Shown: positions 26,251 through 35,603, numbered from the stretch's first letter. The stretch: 64,000 bases of DNA from JAHJQZ01 sp963676075 (GCA_963676075.2 CAXXNZ010000013.1:124001-188000), one strand, 5' to 3'. Translations and numbers: made by a program. Notes: a model not told the origin generated them from the letters alone.

Positions 26251-27873
26251 ATGACGAAACTGCACGGGACCATTATCTTTGGTCTCGGAACCTTGCTGGC
26301 CCTATTGGCTGCCGGCTTCGCGGCCGACGGATTGTTCCGGGCCCATATGACCGTTCTGGTCCTGGTTCTGGGCATTGCTACCATCGTGATGATGCGCCAG
26401 GTCGACTTCAGCGGTGCGCCTGCGGCGCCCAAGGACAAATCGGCCTACATGGACGATCCGATTCGCATGGGCGCGATCCTCACCGTGTTCTGGGGCGTGA
26501 TTGGCTTCACTGTCGGCGTCGTGGTGGCGCTGCAGCTGGCGTTCCCCGACATTTTCAATATCCAGCCCTGGTTCAATTTCGGCCGCCTGCGGCCGGTGCA
26601 CACCTCTGCGGTGATCTTTGCCTTCGGGCGGCACCGCGCTGATCACCACCAGTTTCTGGGTGGTGCAGCGCACGTCGCGCGCCCGCTTGTGGGGAGGCGA
26701 CCTTGCCTGGTTCGTCTTCTGGGGCTACCAGCTTTTCATCGTCATGGCGGCGACGGGCTATGTCCTGGGCATCACCGAAGGTCGCGAGTACGCCGAACCC
26801 GAATGGTATGTCGATCTGTGGCTGACCATCGTCTGGGTGGCCTATCTTGCCGTGTTCCTCGGCACGCTGATCAAGCGCAAGGAACCCCACATCTACGTGG
26901 CGAACTGGTTCTACCTCGCCTTCATCGTCACCATCGCCATGCTGCACGTGGTCAACAACCTGTCGCTGCCGGTCTCGCTCCTCGGCTATAAGTCCTATTC
27001 CGCCTTCTCCGGCGTGCAGGATGCGCTGACGCAGTGGTGGTACGGCCATAACGCCGTCGGCTTCTTCCTGACCGCCGGTTTCCTCGGCATGATGTACTAT
27101 TTCATGCCCAAGCAGGCCGAGCGCCCGGTCTACTCGTACCGGCTGTCGATCATTCACTTCTGGGCCCTGATCTTCCTTTATATCTGGGCCGGCCCGCACC
27201 ACCTGCACTACACGGCTCTGCCGGACTGGGCGCAGACCCTGGGGATGGTGTTCTCGATCATGCTGTGGATGCCCTCCTGGGGCGGCATGATCAACGGGTT
27301 GATGACGCTCTCGGGTGCCTGGGACAAGATGCGGACCGATCCGATCATCCGTATGATGGTCATCGCCGTGGCCTTTTACGGCATGTCGACCTTCGAAGGT
27401 CCGGTCATGTCGATCAGATGGTCAATTCCCTTTCCCACTACACCGACTGGACCATCGGCCACGTTCACTCCGGCGCGCTCGGTTGGGTCGGCATGATCAC
27501 CTTCGGGGCGATCTACTTCCTGGTGCCGCGCCTGTGGGGCCGCACGCAGCTCTATTCGCTCCGGCTGGTCAACACCCACTTCTGGCTCGCCACCATCGGC
27601 ATCGTCATCTACGCGGCGGTGATGTGGGTGGCCGGTATCCAGCAGGGCCTGATGTGGCGCGAATACGACGCTGAGGGTTTCCTCGTCTATTCCTTCGCGG
27701 AAACCGTGGCGGCCATGAAGCCTTACTATATCTTCCGTGCCCTCGGGGGCGCTCTCTACCTCGCCGGCGGCGTGGTCATGGCCTGGAACGTCTACCAGAC
27801 CATCCGCGGCAACATCCGCAACGAAAAGCCGATCGCACAACCGCTCGGCGCCAGCGCCCAGCCCGCCGAGTAG
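26251..27873 (+). pseudogene. ccoN: cbb3-type cytochrome c oxidase subunit I (two single-base frameshifts)
   Basis: Catalytic heme-copper subunit of the high-affinity cbb3 oxidase, about 540 residues over three frames. The first part (MTKLHGTIIFG to VHTSAVIFAFG) is in frame 1. An extra G in the GGG at 26626-26628 pushes the next part (GTALITTSFWVVQRTS... to ...FEGPVMSI) into frame 2. A missing base near 27416 returns to frame 1 for VNSLSHYTDWTIGHVHSG to the end. Core motifs such as WAGPHHLHYTALPDW and YYIFRALGG are intact. All downstream subunits are intact, so sequencing errors are more likely than a dead gene. The start follows a GAGGGGGG ribosome binding site. Confidence 0.9.
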
Positions 27874-27885
27874 GAGCACCCGAGA

Positions 27886-28617
27886 ATGGCACTTCTTGAC
27901 AAGCACGTTTTTCTCGAACGCAACGCTACCCTTTTGCTGGTGGCTTCGCTGATCGTGGTCGCCATCGGCGGTCTCGTCGAAATCGTCCCGCTGTTCTATT
28001 TGCAGAACACCATCGAGAAGGTGCAGGGCATGCGGCCCTACACCCCGCTCGAGTTGGTCGGGCGCAACATCTACGTCCGCGAAGGGTGCTACCTGTGCCA
28101 CTCGCAGATGATTCGTCCGTTCCGCGACGAGGTCGAACGCTACGGCCATTACTCGCTGGCGGCGGAATCGATGTACGACCATCCCTTCCAGTGGGGGTCA
28201 AAGCGCACCGGTCCCGATCTCGCCCGCGTCGGCCTCAGGTATTCCAATGACTGGCAGGTCGAGCATCTGAAGGACCCGCGTTCGGTGGTGCCGGAATCGG
28301 TGATGCCGTCCTACGCCTTCCTTGCCGAGGCAACGCTCGACACCTCGTTGATCGCCGAGCACCTGAAGGCCAATGTTACGCTTGGTGTGCCCTATACCGA
28401 GGACGACATCGCCAACGCCGAGGCCGATCTCAAGGCCCAGGCCACGCCCGACGCCGATGTCGAAGGCCTGATGGCGCGTTATCCGACGGTCAATACCGGC
28501 GATTTCGACGGGAATCCGCGCGAACTGACCGAGATGGATGCGCTTATCGCCTATCTGCAAATGCTCGGGACGCTGGTCGATTTCGCGTCCTATGAGCCTG
28601 AACAGAATTATCGGTAG
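27886..28617 (+). CDS. ccoO: cbb3-type cytochrome c oxidase subunit II
   Basis: Membrane-anchored monoheme cytochrome c subunit, 243 residues. One N-terminal transmembrane helix (LLLVASLIVVAIGGLVEIVPLF) and a single heme c site C-x2-CH in REGCYLCHSQMIRPFRDE. The periplasmic domain includes QWGSKRTGPDLARVG and the distal Met-containing VMPSY. It passes electrons from CcoP to CcoN. It begins 12 bp after ccoN and is followed 11 bp later by ccoQ. Confidence 0.97.
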   Translation: MALLDKHVFLERNATLLLVASLIVVAIGGLVEIVPLFYLQNTIEKVQGMRPYTPLELVGRNIYVREGCYLCHSQMIRPFRDEVERYGHYSLAAESMYDHPFQWGSKRTGPDLARVGLRYSNDWQVEHLKDPRSVVPESVMPSYAFLAEATLDTSLIAEHLKANVTLGVPYTEDDIANAEADLKAQATPDADVEGLMARYPTVNTGDFDGNPRELTEMDALIAYLQMLGTLVDFASYEPEQNYR

Positions 28618-28628
28618 GGGGGACACCG

Positions 28629-28781
28629 ATGACCTATGAAGCCTTTCGACAGTTCGCCGATAGCTGGGGACTTGTCTACATGCTGGTGGTGTTTCTCGCC
28701 GTCATTGCTTTCGTGCTCCGTCCCGGCGCCCGCAAGCAGGCCGATGACGCCGCCCAGATCCCTTTTCACGAAGACCGCTGA
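28629..28781 (+). CDS. ccoQ: cbb3-type cytochrome oxidase subunit CcoQ/FixQ
   Basis: A 50-residue single-helix membrane protein, MTYEAFRQFADSWGLVYMLV followed by a hydrophobic run and a short charged tail ending IPFHEDR. It matches CcoQ/FixQ, which stabilises the CcoNO-CcoP complex. Position between ccoO and ccoP confirms it. It has a short GGGGGA ribosome binding site. Confidence 0.93.
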   Translation: MTYEAFRQFADSWGLVYMLVVFLAVIAFVLRPGARKQADDAAQIPFHEDR

Positions 28782-28799
28782 AACAAGGATTTCTTAAGC

Positions 28800-29669
28800 A
28801 TGGATCACAAGGAAATCGACGAAATCAGCGGTGTTGAGACGACCGGCCATGAATGGGACGGCATCAAGGAACTCAACAATCCGCTGCCGCGCTGGTGGCT
28901 GTGGACGTTCTACGGCTGCATCGCCATTGCCGTTGTGTATGTGGTGTTCTTCCCGGCCATTCCGTGGATTGGCGGCGCAACCAAGGGGCTGCTCGGCTGG
29001 TCGAGCCGCGGCCAGTTCGCCGAGCAGATGGAGACTGCCAAGCTGGCGCAGGCCGACATCGTCGCCCAGATTGCCGACAAGGACGTGGCCACGATCATCG
29101 CCAATCCCGAGCTCGAGCGCTTTGCCCGTTCGGCCGGTGCCTCGCTGTTCAAGGTGAATTGCATCCAGTGCCATGGTTCGGGCGCTGCCGGTTCGGTCGG
29201 CTATCCGAACCTCAATGACGATGAATGGCTCTGGGGCGGCAAGCCGGCCGAGATCTACACGACGATCCTGCATGGCATTCGCTACGATGGCGACGAGGAC
29301 ACGCATTTCTCGCTCATGCCGAATTTCGGCAAGGACGGCATTCTTGACCGCGACCAGATCATCGAGGTTGCCGGTTATGTGGCTTCATTGTCCGGCATGG
29401 AAAGCACCTATCCGGTCACCGAAGAGGGCAAGACCCTGTTCGCCGATAATTGCGCGACCTGCCATGGCGACATGGGCCAGGGCATGCAGGAGTCTGGCGC
29501 GCCGCCGCTCAACAACGCCATCTGGCTCTATAACGGCACGCCCGACGCGATCGTTGCCCAGATCACCGCACCGCGCCACGGCGTCATGCCGGCCTGGCAG
29601 CAAAAGCTTGGCGACACCGCGGTTAAGGAACTGACGGTCTATGTCCATAGCCTTGGCGGCGGGCAGTAG
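28800..29669 (+). CDS. ccoP: cbb3-type cytochrome c oxidase diheme subunit III
   Basis: 289-residue diheme cytochrome c subunit that receives electrons from periplasmic cytochromes. The N-terminus has the CcoP-specific TGHEWDGIKELNNPLPRWW, followed by a transmembrane helix (about residues 37-58). Two C-x2-CH heme sites: CIQCHGSGAAG and CATCHGDMGQG, with GVMPAW as a distal Met. Full length. It closes the structural part of the operon; a 265-bp gap with a strong hairpin separates it from ccoG. Confidence 0.97.
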   Translation: MDHKEIDEISGVETTGHEWDGIKELNNPLPRWWLWTFYGCIAIAVVYVVFFPAIPWIGGATKGLLGWSSRGQFAEQMETAKLAQADIVAQIADKDVATIIANPELERFARSAGASLFKVNCIQCHGSGAAGSVGYPNLNDDEWLWGGKPAEIYTTILHGIRYDGDEDTHFSLMPNFGKDGILDRDQIIEVAGYVASLSGMESTYPVTEEGKTLFADNCATCHGDMGQGMQESGAPPLNNAIWLYNGTPDAIVAQITAPRHGVMPAWQQKLGDTAVKELTVYVHSLGGGQ

Positions 29670-29723
29670 GCCCATCACGCCCGGTCAAGGCTCCTGAAGC
29701 CTTCACCATTGCGTGTACGAGAC

Positions 29724-29746
29724 GGGAAGGCGGACACCGCCTTCCC
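29724..29746. terminator. Strong hairpin between ccoP and ccoG (no T-run)
   Basis: Perfect 10-bp stem GGGAAGGCGG / CCGCCTTCCC with an ACA loop. No poly-T follows, so it may protect the ccoNOQP transcript end or attenuate read-through rather than terminate fully. Confidence 0.6.
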
Positions 29747-29877
29747 ATGGAAAAGCCTGGAAAACTGCGGGTTCAGACGCCACGCCGTGGTGGTTCAGAA
29801 GACGCGGTATGCCATTTTGTCGCACCCCACGGTGGTGACGTTCATCGTCGCGTTGCGATACTGACGCTGAAACAGGT

Positions 29878-29890
29878 TGGAACAATTCCA
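29878..29890. promoter_or_regulatory. Palindrome TGGAA-CAA-TTCCA upstream of ccoG
   Basis: Perfect 5-bp inverted repeat 45 bp before the ccoG start. It matches the palindrome at 6468 except for the middle base. No FNR box is seen in this gap. Function unknown. Confidence 0.3.
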
Positions 29891-29934
29891 GTTTCCGCTG
29901 GCCGCAGGGCACAAAGCGCAACACTCGAGGTCAC

Positions 29935-31515
29935 ATGCTCGACGAAAAGACCAGACCTTCAGGCGACAGTGTCGAGAATTTCGACGTCGAGGCGGTCAAC
30001 ACCGCCGGCAAGCGTCAGCCGCTCTATTCGGCGCGCAAGAAGGTCTTCCCCAAACGCGCTTCGGGCAGTTTCCGCCGTTTCAAGTGGATCGTCATGATCG
30101 TCACTCTGACGATCTACTACGTCACGCCCTGGCTCACCTGGGATCGCGGCCCCTACGCGCCGAACCAGCTCGTGCTGATTAATCTCGAGGCGCGGCGCTT
30201 TTATTTCGCCTTTATCGAGATCTGGCCGCAGGAATTCTATTATGTCGCCGGCATGCTGGTCATGGCTGGCATCGGGCTGTTCCTCCTCACCTCGACGGTC
30301 GGGCGCGCCTGGTGTGGCTATGCCTGTCCGCAGACCGTCTGGGTCGATCTGTTCCTGGTGGTCGAGCGCGCCATCGAAGGCGACCGCAATCAGCGCATGA
30401 AGCTCGACAAGGCGCCCTGGAGCCTTGGCAAGCTGGCCAAGCGTGTTTTGAAGCACGGCATCTGGATCCTAATCGGTGTGGCGACAGGCGGTGCCTGGAT
30501 CTTCTATTTCGCCGATGCGCACCAGCTTTTGAATGAGCTCATCCACTTCCAGGCCCCGGCCATCGCCTATGGCACGATCGCCCTCCTGACCTTCACAACC
30601 TATACGTTCGGCGGACTGATGCGCGAACAGGTGTGCACCTATATGTGTCCCTGGCCGCGTATCCAGGCGGCAATGCTCGACGAGCACTCGCTGACGGTCA
30701 CCTATAATGACTGGCGCGGCGAGCCACGGTCCAAGCACGCCAAGAAGATGGCGGCCGAGGGCAAGCCGGTTGGAGATTGCGTCGATTGCAACGCCTGCGT
30801 CGCGGTCTGCCCGATGGGCATCGACATTCGCAACGGCCAGCAGCTCGAATGCATCACCTGCGCCCTGTGCATCGACGCCTGCGACAACGTCATGGACAAG
30901 CTCGGCAAGGAGAGGGGTCTGATTTCTTACACGACCCTCAACGACTACAACCAGAACATGGCTCTGGCGACCGGGCGTGATCTCGAGACAAGCCATATCG
31001 TTCCCTCGCTGGTGCGCGATACCGGCACCGGCAAGCTTTCGGACAAGATCCGTCACACGACCTGGCAATCGATCTTCCGGGTCCGGACCTTCATCTATTT
31101 TGCCGTCTGGGCCGGCATCGGGCTCGCCATGCTGACGGTGCTCGCCCTGCGCACCACGCTCGATCTCAACGTTTTGCACGACCGCAACCCGCTCTATGTC
31201 CAGCTCGGCGACGGCGACATCCGCAATGGCTATGACGTCAAGATTCTCAATATGGCCGCCGAGCCGCGTACCATCAGTCTCGGCATCGAAGGCCTGCCGA
31301 CGGGACGGATGAGCCTTGTCGGCGACACCACGGCGCAACTGGGCTCGATTGCCCTTGATGTCGAGCCCGACAAGGTGCTGCCGGTCCGCGTCTATGTCCG
31401 GGCCGATCCCAAGGCGCTTGCAGGTCCCGATGTTGAATTCGATTTCATCGCGCGTAATATCGGCGGTTCCGAGACCGTCAGGACCAAGGTCAAATTCCAG
31501 AGCCCGGAGCGCTGA
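29935..31515 (+). CDS. ccoG: Cytochrome c oxidase accessory protein CcoG/FixG
   Basis: 526-residue polytopic membrane protein with two 4Fe-4S ferredoxin sites, CVDCNACVAVCPMGID and CITCALCIDACDNVMD, and the conserved VGRAWCGYACPQTVWVDLF and CTYMCPWPRIQAAM. Several membrane helices lie in the first 230 residues and one near 365-385; the C-terminal domain is beta-rich. CcoG is the cupric reductase that supplies Cu(I) for cbb3 oxidase assembly. It leads the ccoGHIS assembly operon; ccoH follows 1 bp later. Confidence 0.97.
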   Translation: MLDEKTRPSGDSVENFDVEAVNTAGKRQPLYSARKKVFPKRASGSFRRFKWIVMIVTLTIYYVTPWLTWDRGPYAPNQLVLINLEARRFYFAFIEIWPQEFYYVAGMLVMAGIGLFLLTSTVGRAWCGYACPQTVWVDLFLVVERAIEGDRNQRMKLDKAPWSLGKLAKRVLKHGIWILIGVATGGAWIFYFADAHQLLNELIHFQAPAIAYGTIALLTFTTYTFGGLMREQVCTYMCPWPRIQAAMLDEHSLTVTYNDWRGEPRSKHAKKMAAEGKPVGDCVDCNACVAVCPMGIDIRNGQQLECITCALCIDACDNVMDKLGKERGLISYTTLNDYNQNMALATGRDLETSHIVPSLVRDTGTGKLSDKIRHTTWQSIFRVRTFIYFAVWAGIGLAMLTVLALRTTLDLNVLHDRNPLYVQLGDGDIRNGYDVKILNMAAEPRTISLGIEGLPTGRMSLVGDTTAQLGSIALDVEPDKVLPVRVYVRADPKALAGPDVEFDFIARNIGGSETVRTKVKFQSPER

Positions 31516-31516
31516 G

Positions 31517-31999
31517 ATGAACACGACGGCACCGCAAAAAGGCGAATTCACCGGCAAGCACATGCTGGCTGTCATCGTGGCGTTCTTTGCCGTCATCATT
31601 GGCGTCAACATCGTCATGGCGACAATGGCCATCGGCTCCTGGACGGGCCTGGTGGTCGAGAATTCCTATGTCGCCAGCCAGGAGTACAACGAGAAACTGG
31701 CCGTCGCCCACGCCCGCGACGACCTCGGGTGGAAAGGCGGCATGGACTACCACGATGGCGAGCTCGTCTTCACCCTGGTTGACGGCGATGGCGCTCCCGT
31801 TGCGCTCGATGGTGTGAGTGTCGAGGTTTCCCGCCCCATCGGTGTCGAGGGCGACCGCATCGTCGAACTGGCCCAGGCAGAGGACGGATCGCATCGCCTT
31901 GCCGTCGATCTCGACCAGGGCGTGTGGAACGCCGCCATTGTCGCCCATGTGCCCGGAGAGGCGGACTACGAGCACCGCGCCCGCCTGCTGGCGCCATGA
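31517..31999 (+). CDS. ccoH: FixH/CcoH family protein
   Basis: 160-residue single-pass membrane protein: a cytoplasmic N-terminus, one helix (HMLAVIVAFFAVIIGVNIVM), then a periplasmic beta-rich domain with the conserved ENSYVASQEYNE segment of FixH. It is needed for cbb3 maturation together with FixGIS. It starts 1 bp after ccoG and overlaps ccoI by 4 bp (ATGA), typical translational coupling. Confidence 0.93.
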   Translation: MNTTAPQKGEFTGKHMLAVIVAFFAVIIGVNIVMATMAIGSWTGLVVENSYVASQEYNEKLAVAHARDDLGWKGGMDYHDGELVFTLVDGDGAPVALDGVSVEVSRPIGVEGDRIVELAQAEDGSHRLAVDLDQGVWNAAIVAHVPGEADYEHRARLLAP

Positions 32000-34248
32000 G
32001 CTGCTGCGCCCCCGGCGCCGATGCCGTCGCCGACAACATCGCCACCCCAGAGCATGACGATGAAAGCCTGATGGCGGCATCGACCAAGCTTGAGGACGGC
32101 ACGCTGCAGCTCGAACTGGCGGTCCCCGACATCCATTGCGCCGCCTGCATCCAGACCATCGAGACCGAACTGGGCAAGCTGGGCAACGTTACCTCGGCCC
32201 GGGTCAATTTCTCGTCCAAGCGCGCCCGCGTCAGCTTCCAGCCGGGCAGCGGACGTCCGTCCGACATCGTGCGGGGCATCGAGGGCGCCGGCTATCGCGC
32301 CTTCCTGCTCGATCCGGACGCGGATTCCAAACGCGACCGCACCCTGACGCGGCTCACCCGCGCCCTGGCCGTGTCCGGCTTTGCCGCCGGCAACATCATG
32401 TTGTTTTCGGTCTCGATCTGGTCGGGCGCCGACGCGGTGACGCGCGACCTCTTCCACTGGATTTCGGCGCTGATCGCCCTGCCGGCGGTCGCCTATGCCG
32501 GCCAGCCCTTCTTCCGCTCGGCCTGGGCTTCGCTCAAGGGCGGACATCTCAACATGGACGTGCCGATCTCGCTCGCCGTGCTGCTTGCCGCCGGCATGAG
32601 CCTGATCGAGACGATCAACCACGCCGAGGAAGCCTATTTCGACGCTTCGGTGTCGCTGCTGTTTTTCCTTTTGATCGGGCGGACGCTCGATCACCTGATG
32701 CGGGAGAAGGCACGCGGGGCGGTGCGCAATCTCGCCCGGCTGGCGCCTCGCGGCGCCATGCGCATCCATGACGACGGCCGTCACGAGCATGTCGCCATCA
32801 ACGAGATTCGTGCCGGCATGCGGCTCGAGCTTCTGGCCGGCGAACGCGTCCCGGTCGATTCCGTCGTCGTGCTCGGACAATCCGATATCGATCTGGCGCT
32901 GGTAACCGGCGAATCCGTGCCCGAGAGCACCGGACCGGGCAAAAAGCTGCTGGCTGGGGCGACAAATCTCACCGGTCCGCTGGTCATTCGCGCCGAAAAG
33001 CCGGCGGCCGAGAGCTTCCTGGCCCGCATGATCTCGCTGATGGAGGCCGCCGAAGGCAGTAAGGCCGGTTACAAACGCATCGCCGACCGTGCGGCGGCGA
33101 TCTACGCGCCTGCCGTCCACATCCTTGCTTTCGCCACCCTGATCGGCTGGGGCGTGTTGACGGGCGACTGGCACATGGCCGTGCTCAACGGCATTGCCGT
33201 TTTGATCATCACCTGTCCCTGCGCTCTGGCGCTGGCGGTGCCGATTGTTCACGTCGTCGCCTCCGGGCGTCTGTTCGCCAATGGCGTGATGATGCGTGAT
33301 GGTGTGGCGCTCGAAAAGCTTGCCGAGATCGACACGGCTTTATTCGACAAGACAGGCACCTTGACCGAAGGCCGGCCCGATTATACCGGGCAGATCGCCG
33401 GCGCGCCGGAGGTGGCTCAAATCGCCGCCTCGCTTGCCACGCTCAGCCACCACCCCCTGTCGCGCGCCCTTGCCGCCGCCGTCGATGCCGACCGCTTCGA
33501 AGGCGAGGTCCATGAGGTCCCGGGCGAGGGCATCGAAGGCAGGCGCGAAGGCCATGTCTACCGGCTCGGTCGCGCCGGCTTCGCGGTGGCCTCGGGCGAA
33601 GCGCCCGAGGATCATTCGGTCATCTGGCTCAGCCGCGATGGCGAACCGCTTGGCGGTTTTGCCTTCGCTGATCCGGCCCGCGCCGACGCCGCGGACACTA
33701 TCGCAGCCGTCAAGGCGCTTGGCCTCAAGCTCGGCTTGGTCTCGGGCGACCGCCCCGGTCCTGTTGCCGCCCTTGCTGATAGGGTTGGCATTGCCGACTG
33801 GCATGCCGGCCTGACCCCCGCCGACAAGCTCGCCGCCATTTCGGGTGCTGGTGACCACGTGCTGATGGTTGGCGACGGCATCAACGATGCGCCGGCGCTC
33901 AGGGCTGCTTCCGTGTCGATGGCGCCGTCCTCGGCTGCCGACATCGGCCGCAACGCCGCCGATTTCGTCCTGACGCGCTCCGGTCTCGATGCGGTGCCCT
34001 TTGCCATCGATCTGGCCCGCCGCGCTGCCTTCAAGGTCAAGGTCAATTTCGGCCTCGCCATCGCCTATAACACCGTCGCCATTCCGCTGGCGGTCATGGG
34101 CCATGTCACCCCGCTGATCGCGGCGCTCGCCATGTCGTCCTCTTCGATCCTTGTCACCGTCAACGCCCTGACGCTCAACTGGGGCAGCAATCCGGTTGGG
34201 CGTCCGGCAGCGGCGGCGCCCAAACTCAGCCCTGTGGCCGCCGAATGA
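31996..34248 (+). CDS. ccoI: Copper-exporting P1B-type ATPase CcoI/FixI
   Basis: 750-residue heavy-metal P-type ATPase that delivers copper for cbb3 oxidase. The N-terminus begins MSCCAPGADAV and carries one metal-binding domain with HCAACIQTIE. Transmembrane metal site TCPCALALAVP. Phosphorylation site DKTGTLTEG, dephosphorylation loop LVTGESVPE, nucleotide-domain SHHPLSRAL and hinge GDGINDAPAL are all intact. The HMA-CPC composition and gene order identify it as CcoI rather than a detoxifying CopA. Start and stop codons overlap the neighbours on both sides. Confidence 0.96.
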   Translation: MSCCAPGADAVADNIATPEHDDESLMAASTKLEDGTLQLELAVPDIHCAACIQTIETELGKLGNVTSARVNFSSKRARVSFQPGSGRPSDIVRGIEGAGYRAFLLDPDADSKRDRTLTRLTRALAVSGFAAGNIMLFSVSIWSGADAVTRDLFHWISALIALPAVAYAGQPFFRSAWASLKGGHLNMDVPISLAVLLAAGMSLIETINHAEEAYFDASVSLLFFLLIGRTLDHLMREKARGAVRNLARLAPRGAMRIHDDGRHEHVAINEIRAGMRLELLAGERVPVDSVVVLGQSDIDLALVTGESVPESTGPGKKLLAGATNLTGPLVIRAEKPAAESFLARMISLMEAAEGSKAGYKRIADRAAAIYAPAVHILAFATLIGWGVLTGDWHMAVLNGIAVLIITCPCALALAVPIVHVVASGRLFANGVMMRDGVALEKLAEIDTALFDKTGTLTEGRPDYTGQIAGAPEVAQIAASLATLSHHPLSRALAAAVDADRFEGEVHEVPGEGIEGRREGHVYRLGRAGFAVASGEAPEDHSVIWLSRDGEPLGGFAFADPARADAADTIAAVKALGLKLGLVSGDRPGPVAALADRVGIADWHAGLTPADKLAAISGAGDHVLMVGDGINDAPALRAASVSMAPSSAADIGRNAADFVLTRSGLDAVPFAIDLARRAAFKVKVNFGLAIAYNTVAIPLAVMGHVTPLIAALAMSSSSILVTVNALTLNWGSNPVGRPAAAAPKLSPVAAE

Positions 34249-34433
34249 GTGCGCTGCTGTTTCTCATCCCGATCGCCCTGTTTCTCGGTGCGCTCGGACT
34301 TGGCGCCTTTTTGTGGTCACTTCGGGCGGGGCAATATGAAGACCTCGAAGGAGCAGCCCGCCGCATCCTGATCGAGGACGAAGACAAGCCCCTGCCGGAC
34401 AAGCCCCATGCCGAACACCTTGACACTAACTGA
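34245..34433 (+). CDS. ccoS: cbb3-type oxidase assembly protein CcoS/FixS
   Basis: 62-residue single-helix membrane protein, MSALLFLIPIALFLGALGLG then AFLWSLRAGQYEDLEGAA, the invariant CcoS motif. It is required for cofactor insertion into cbb3 oxidase. It overlaps ccoI by 4 bp. Its last 26 bases overlap the start of the pterin dehydratase gene in another frame. Confidence 0.95.
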   Translation: MSALLFLIPIALFLGALGLGAFLWSLRAGQYEDLEGAARRILIEDEDKPLPDKPHAEHLDTN

Positions 34434-34710
34434 TCTCGAGCAACGGATCGCCGGTGGCGAACTCGATGCCGACTGGAGCTATGACGGCACGCGCCTGGCA
34501 CTGTGCCGCACCTTCGCATTTTCAGATTTCTCGGAAGCGTTCGGTTTCATGGCGCGGGTGGCGCTGATGGCCGAAAAGCTCGACCACCATCCGGACTGGT
34601 CCAATAGCTACAACAAGGTCTCGGTCTGTTTGTCGACCCATTCCGCCGGTGGCGTCACCTACAAGGATTTCGCGCTGGCCAAAGCCATGGACAAGGTGGC
34701 TGGGGACTAA
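34408..34710 (+). CDS. 4a-hydroxytetrahydrobiopterin dehydratase (pterin carbinolamine dehydratase)
   Basis: 100-residue PCD/DCoH-family protein. The active-site motif is intact in AEKLDHHPDWSNSYNKV, followed by LSTHSAGGVTYKDFALAKAMD. It dehydrates the carbinolamine formed by aromatic amino acid hydroxylases, or can act as a moonlighting pterin enzyme. It starts inside ccoS (26-bp overlap) and has no phenylalanine hydroxylase nearby. Its 3' end overlaps the convergent TusA-like gene by 4 bp. Confidence 0.93.
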   Translation: MPNTLTLTDLEQRIAGGELDADWSYDGTRLALCRTFAFSDFSEAFGFMARVALMAEKLDHHPDWSNSYNKVSVCLSTHSAGGVTYKDFALAKAMDKVAGD

Positions 34711-34931
34711 TCCGTAGACTTCGCTGCGAGCACGAACCGGAAGCCGTCACCACGGTTTTCGATCGCGCAATCGAGCCCGCGTTTTTGCGCCAGAAGCGGG
34801 ATGTCGATACGTGCCACGGGATCATCGGCGAGGACTTCGAGGCTGGGCACGTCCATGGCGTCGAGCGCCTTTTCCGCCTTGAGGACGGGCAGGGGGCATT
34901 TGAGCCCGCGCGCGTCTATGACGACGGGCAT
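34707..34931 (-). CDS. TusA/SirA-like sulfurtransferase family protein
   Basis: 74-residue protein with the TusA signature VVIDARGLKCPLPVLKAEKAL, where the single Cys in CPLP carries a persulfide in sulfur relay. The C-terminal part, LEVLADDPVARIDIPLL, fits the family fold. The ATG at 34931 begins at the conserved domain. It could serve tRNA thiolation or another sulfur transfer. It lies 2 bp after the CAP-domain gene on the same strand. Confidence 0.9.
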   Translation of the reverse strand: MPVVIDARGLKCPLPVLKAEKALDAMDVPSLEVLADDPVARIDIPLLAQKRGLDCAIENRGDGFRFVLAAKSTD

Positions 34932-34933
34932 GC

Positions 34934-35398
34934 TCACTTGCCCATCAGCAGCACCCAATAGCTGCCGAATTCTGAACCGCCGGACCACACCACTGCCAAG
35001 CCGGCGCGCGTCATCGACGGATCGGACAGGGCTGCGGTGTCATTGCTGGAGCCGCGCCAGCCCGAGAAGGTTTCCGCGAAGGTGACATAGCCGGCGCTGG
35101 TCAGGATGGCATCGGCGCCGTCCGGACGCGCCGGTGACTTGCCGTTCGCCGAATAGGCCTTTGCCGCCTGTTTCGCCTTGGCCTCGAGCTCGGCATCGAT
35201 GATGAGGGCCGGTGCCTGACGCGCATGGCGCAACTGATTGACGAGGCCGAGCGCTGCCTTGGTGTCGAGCTTGGCTCCCGGCGCGTCCATGCGCGCGGTC
35301 AGTTCCGGAGCAAGGCCGATGGTCGGCCCGCAGGCGGCAAGCGCTGGAACGAGCGCAATGGCGAGAGCGAAAGCGAGCGGGCGGATGAAGGCGGGCAT
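34934..35398 (-). CDS. CAP-domain (SCP-like) lipoprotein
   Basis: 154-residue exported protein. Signal peptide with lipobox LVPALAAC (Cys near residue 23), then a compact CAP/SCP domain: LVNQLRHARQAPALIIDAELEAKAKQAA, FAETFSGWRGSSND, and SYWVLLMG at the end. The cleft His typical of CAP domains is not obvious at the first site, so activity is uncertain. It precedes the TusA-like gene by 2 bp. Confidence 0.82.
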   Translation of the reverse strand: MPAFIRPLAFALAIALVPALAACGPTIGLAPELTARMDAPGAKLDTKAALGLVNQLRHARQAPALIIDAELEAKAKQAAKAYSANGKSPARPDGADAILTSAGYVTFAETFSGWRGSSNDTAALSDPSMTRAGLAVVWSGGSEFGSYWVLLMGK

Positions 35399-35603
35399 GT
35401 CGATCCTCTCGGTGCGGTCCGCGGCGTGGACCGTATGCGGCTGATATCGGCAAATGCGGGCGGTCGAAACCGGTTGGCGCCACCCGGGCTGGTATCGGTT
35501 TCAGGCCATGTCAGCCTGTGATCAAACTCAAACGCATGGCCGGATCCCGAAAGGGTCGCTTCATTGGACCGGAGAACCGGGGTCCGATTGCCCTGAACTA
35601 GGG

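Noticed and set aside
29724..29746. Possible true rho-independent terminator after ccoP
   Set aside because: The stem is strong but there is no T-run, so it is listed as a hairpin with limited confidence rather than a standard terminator.
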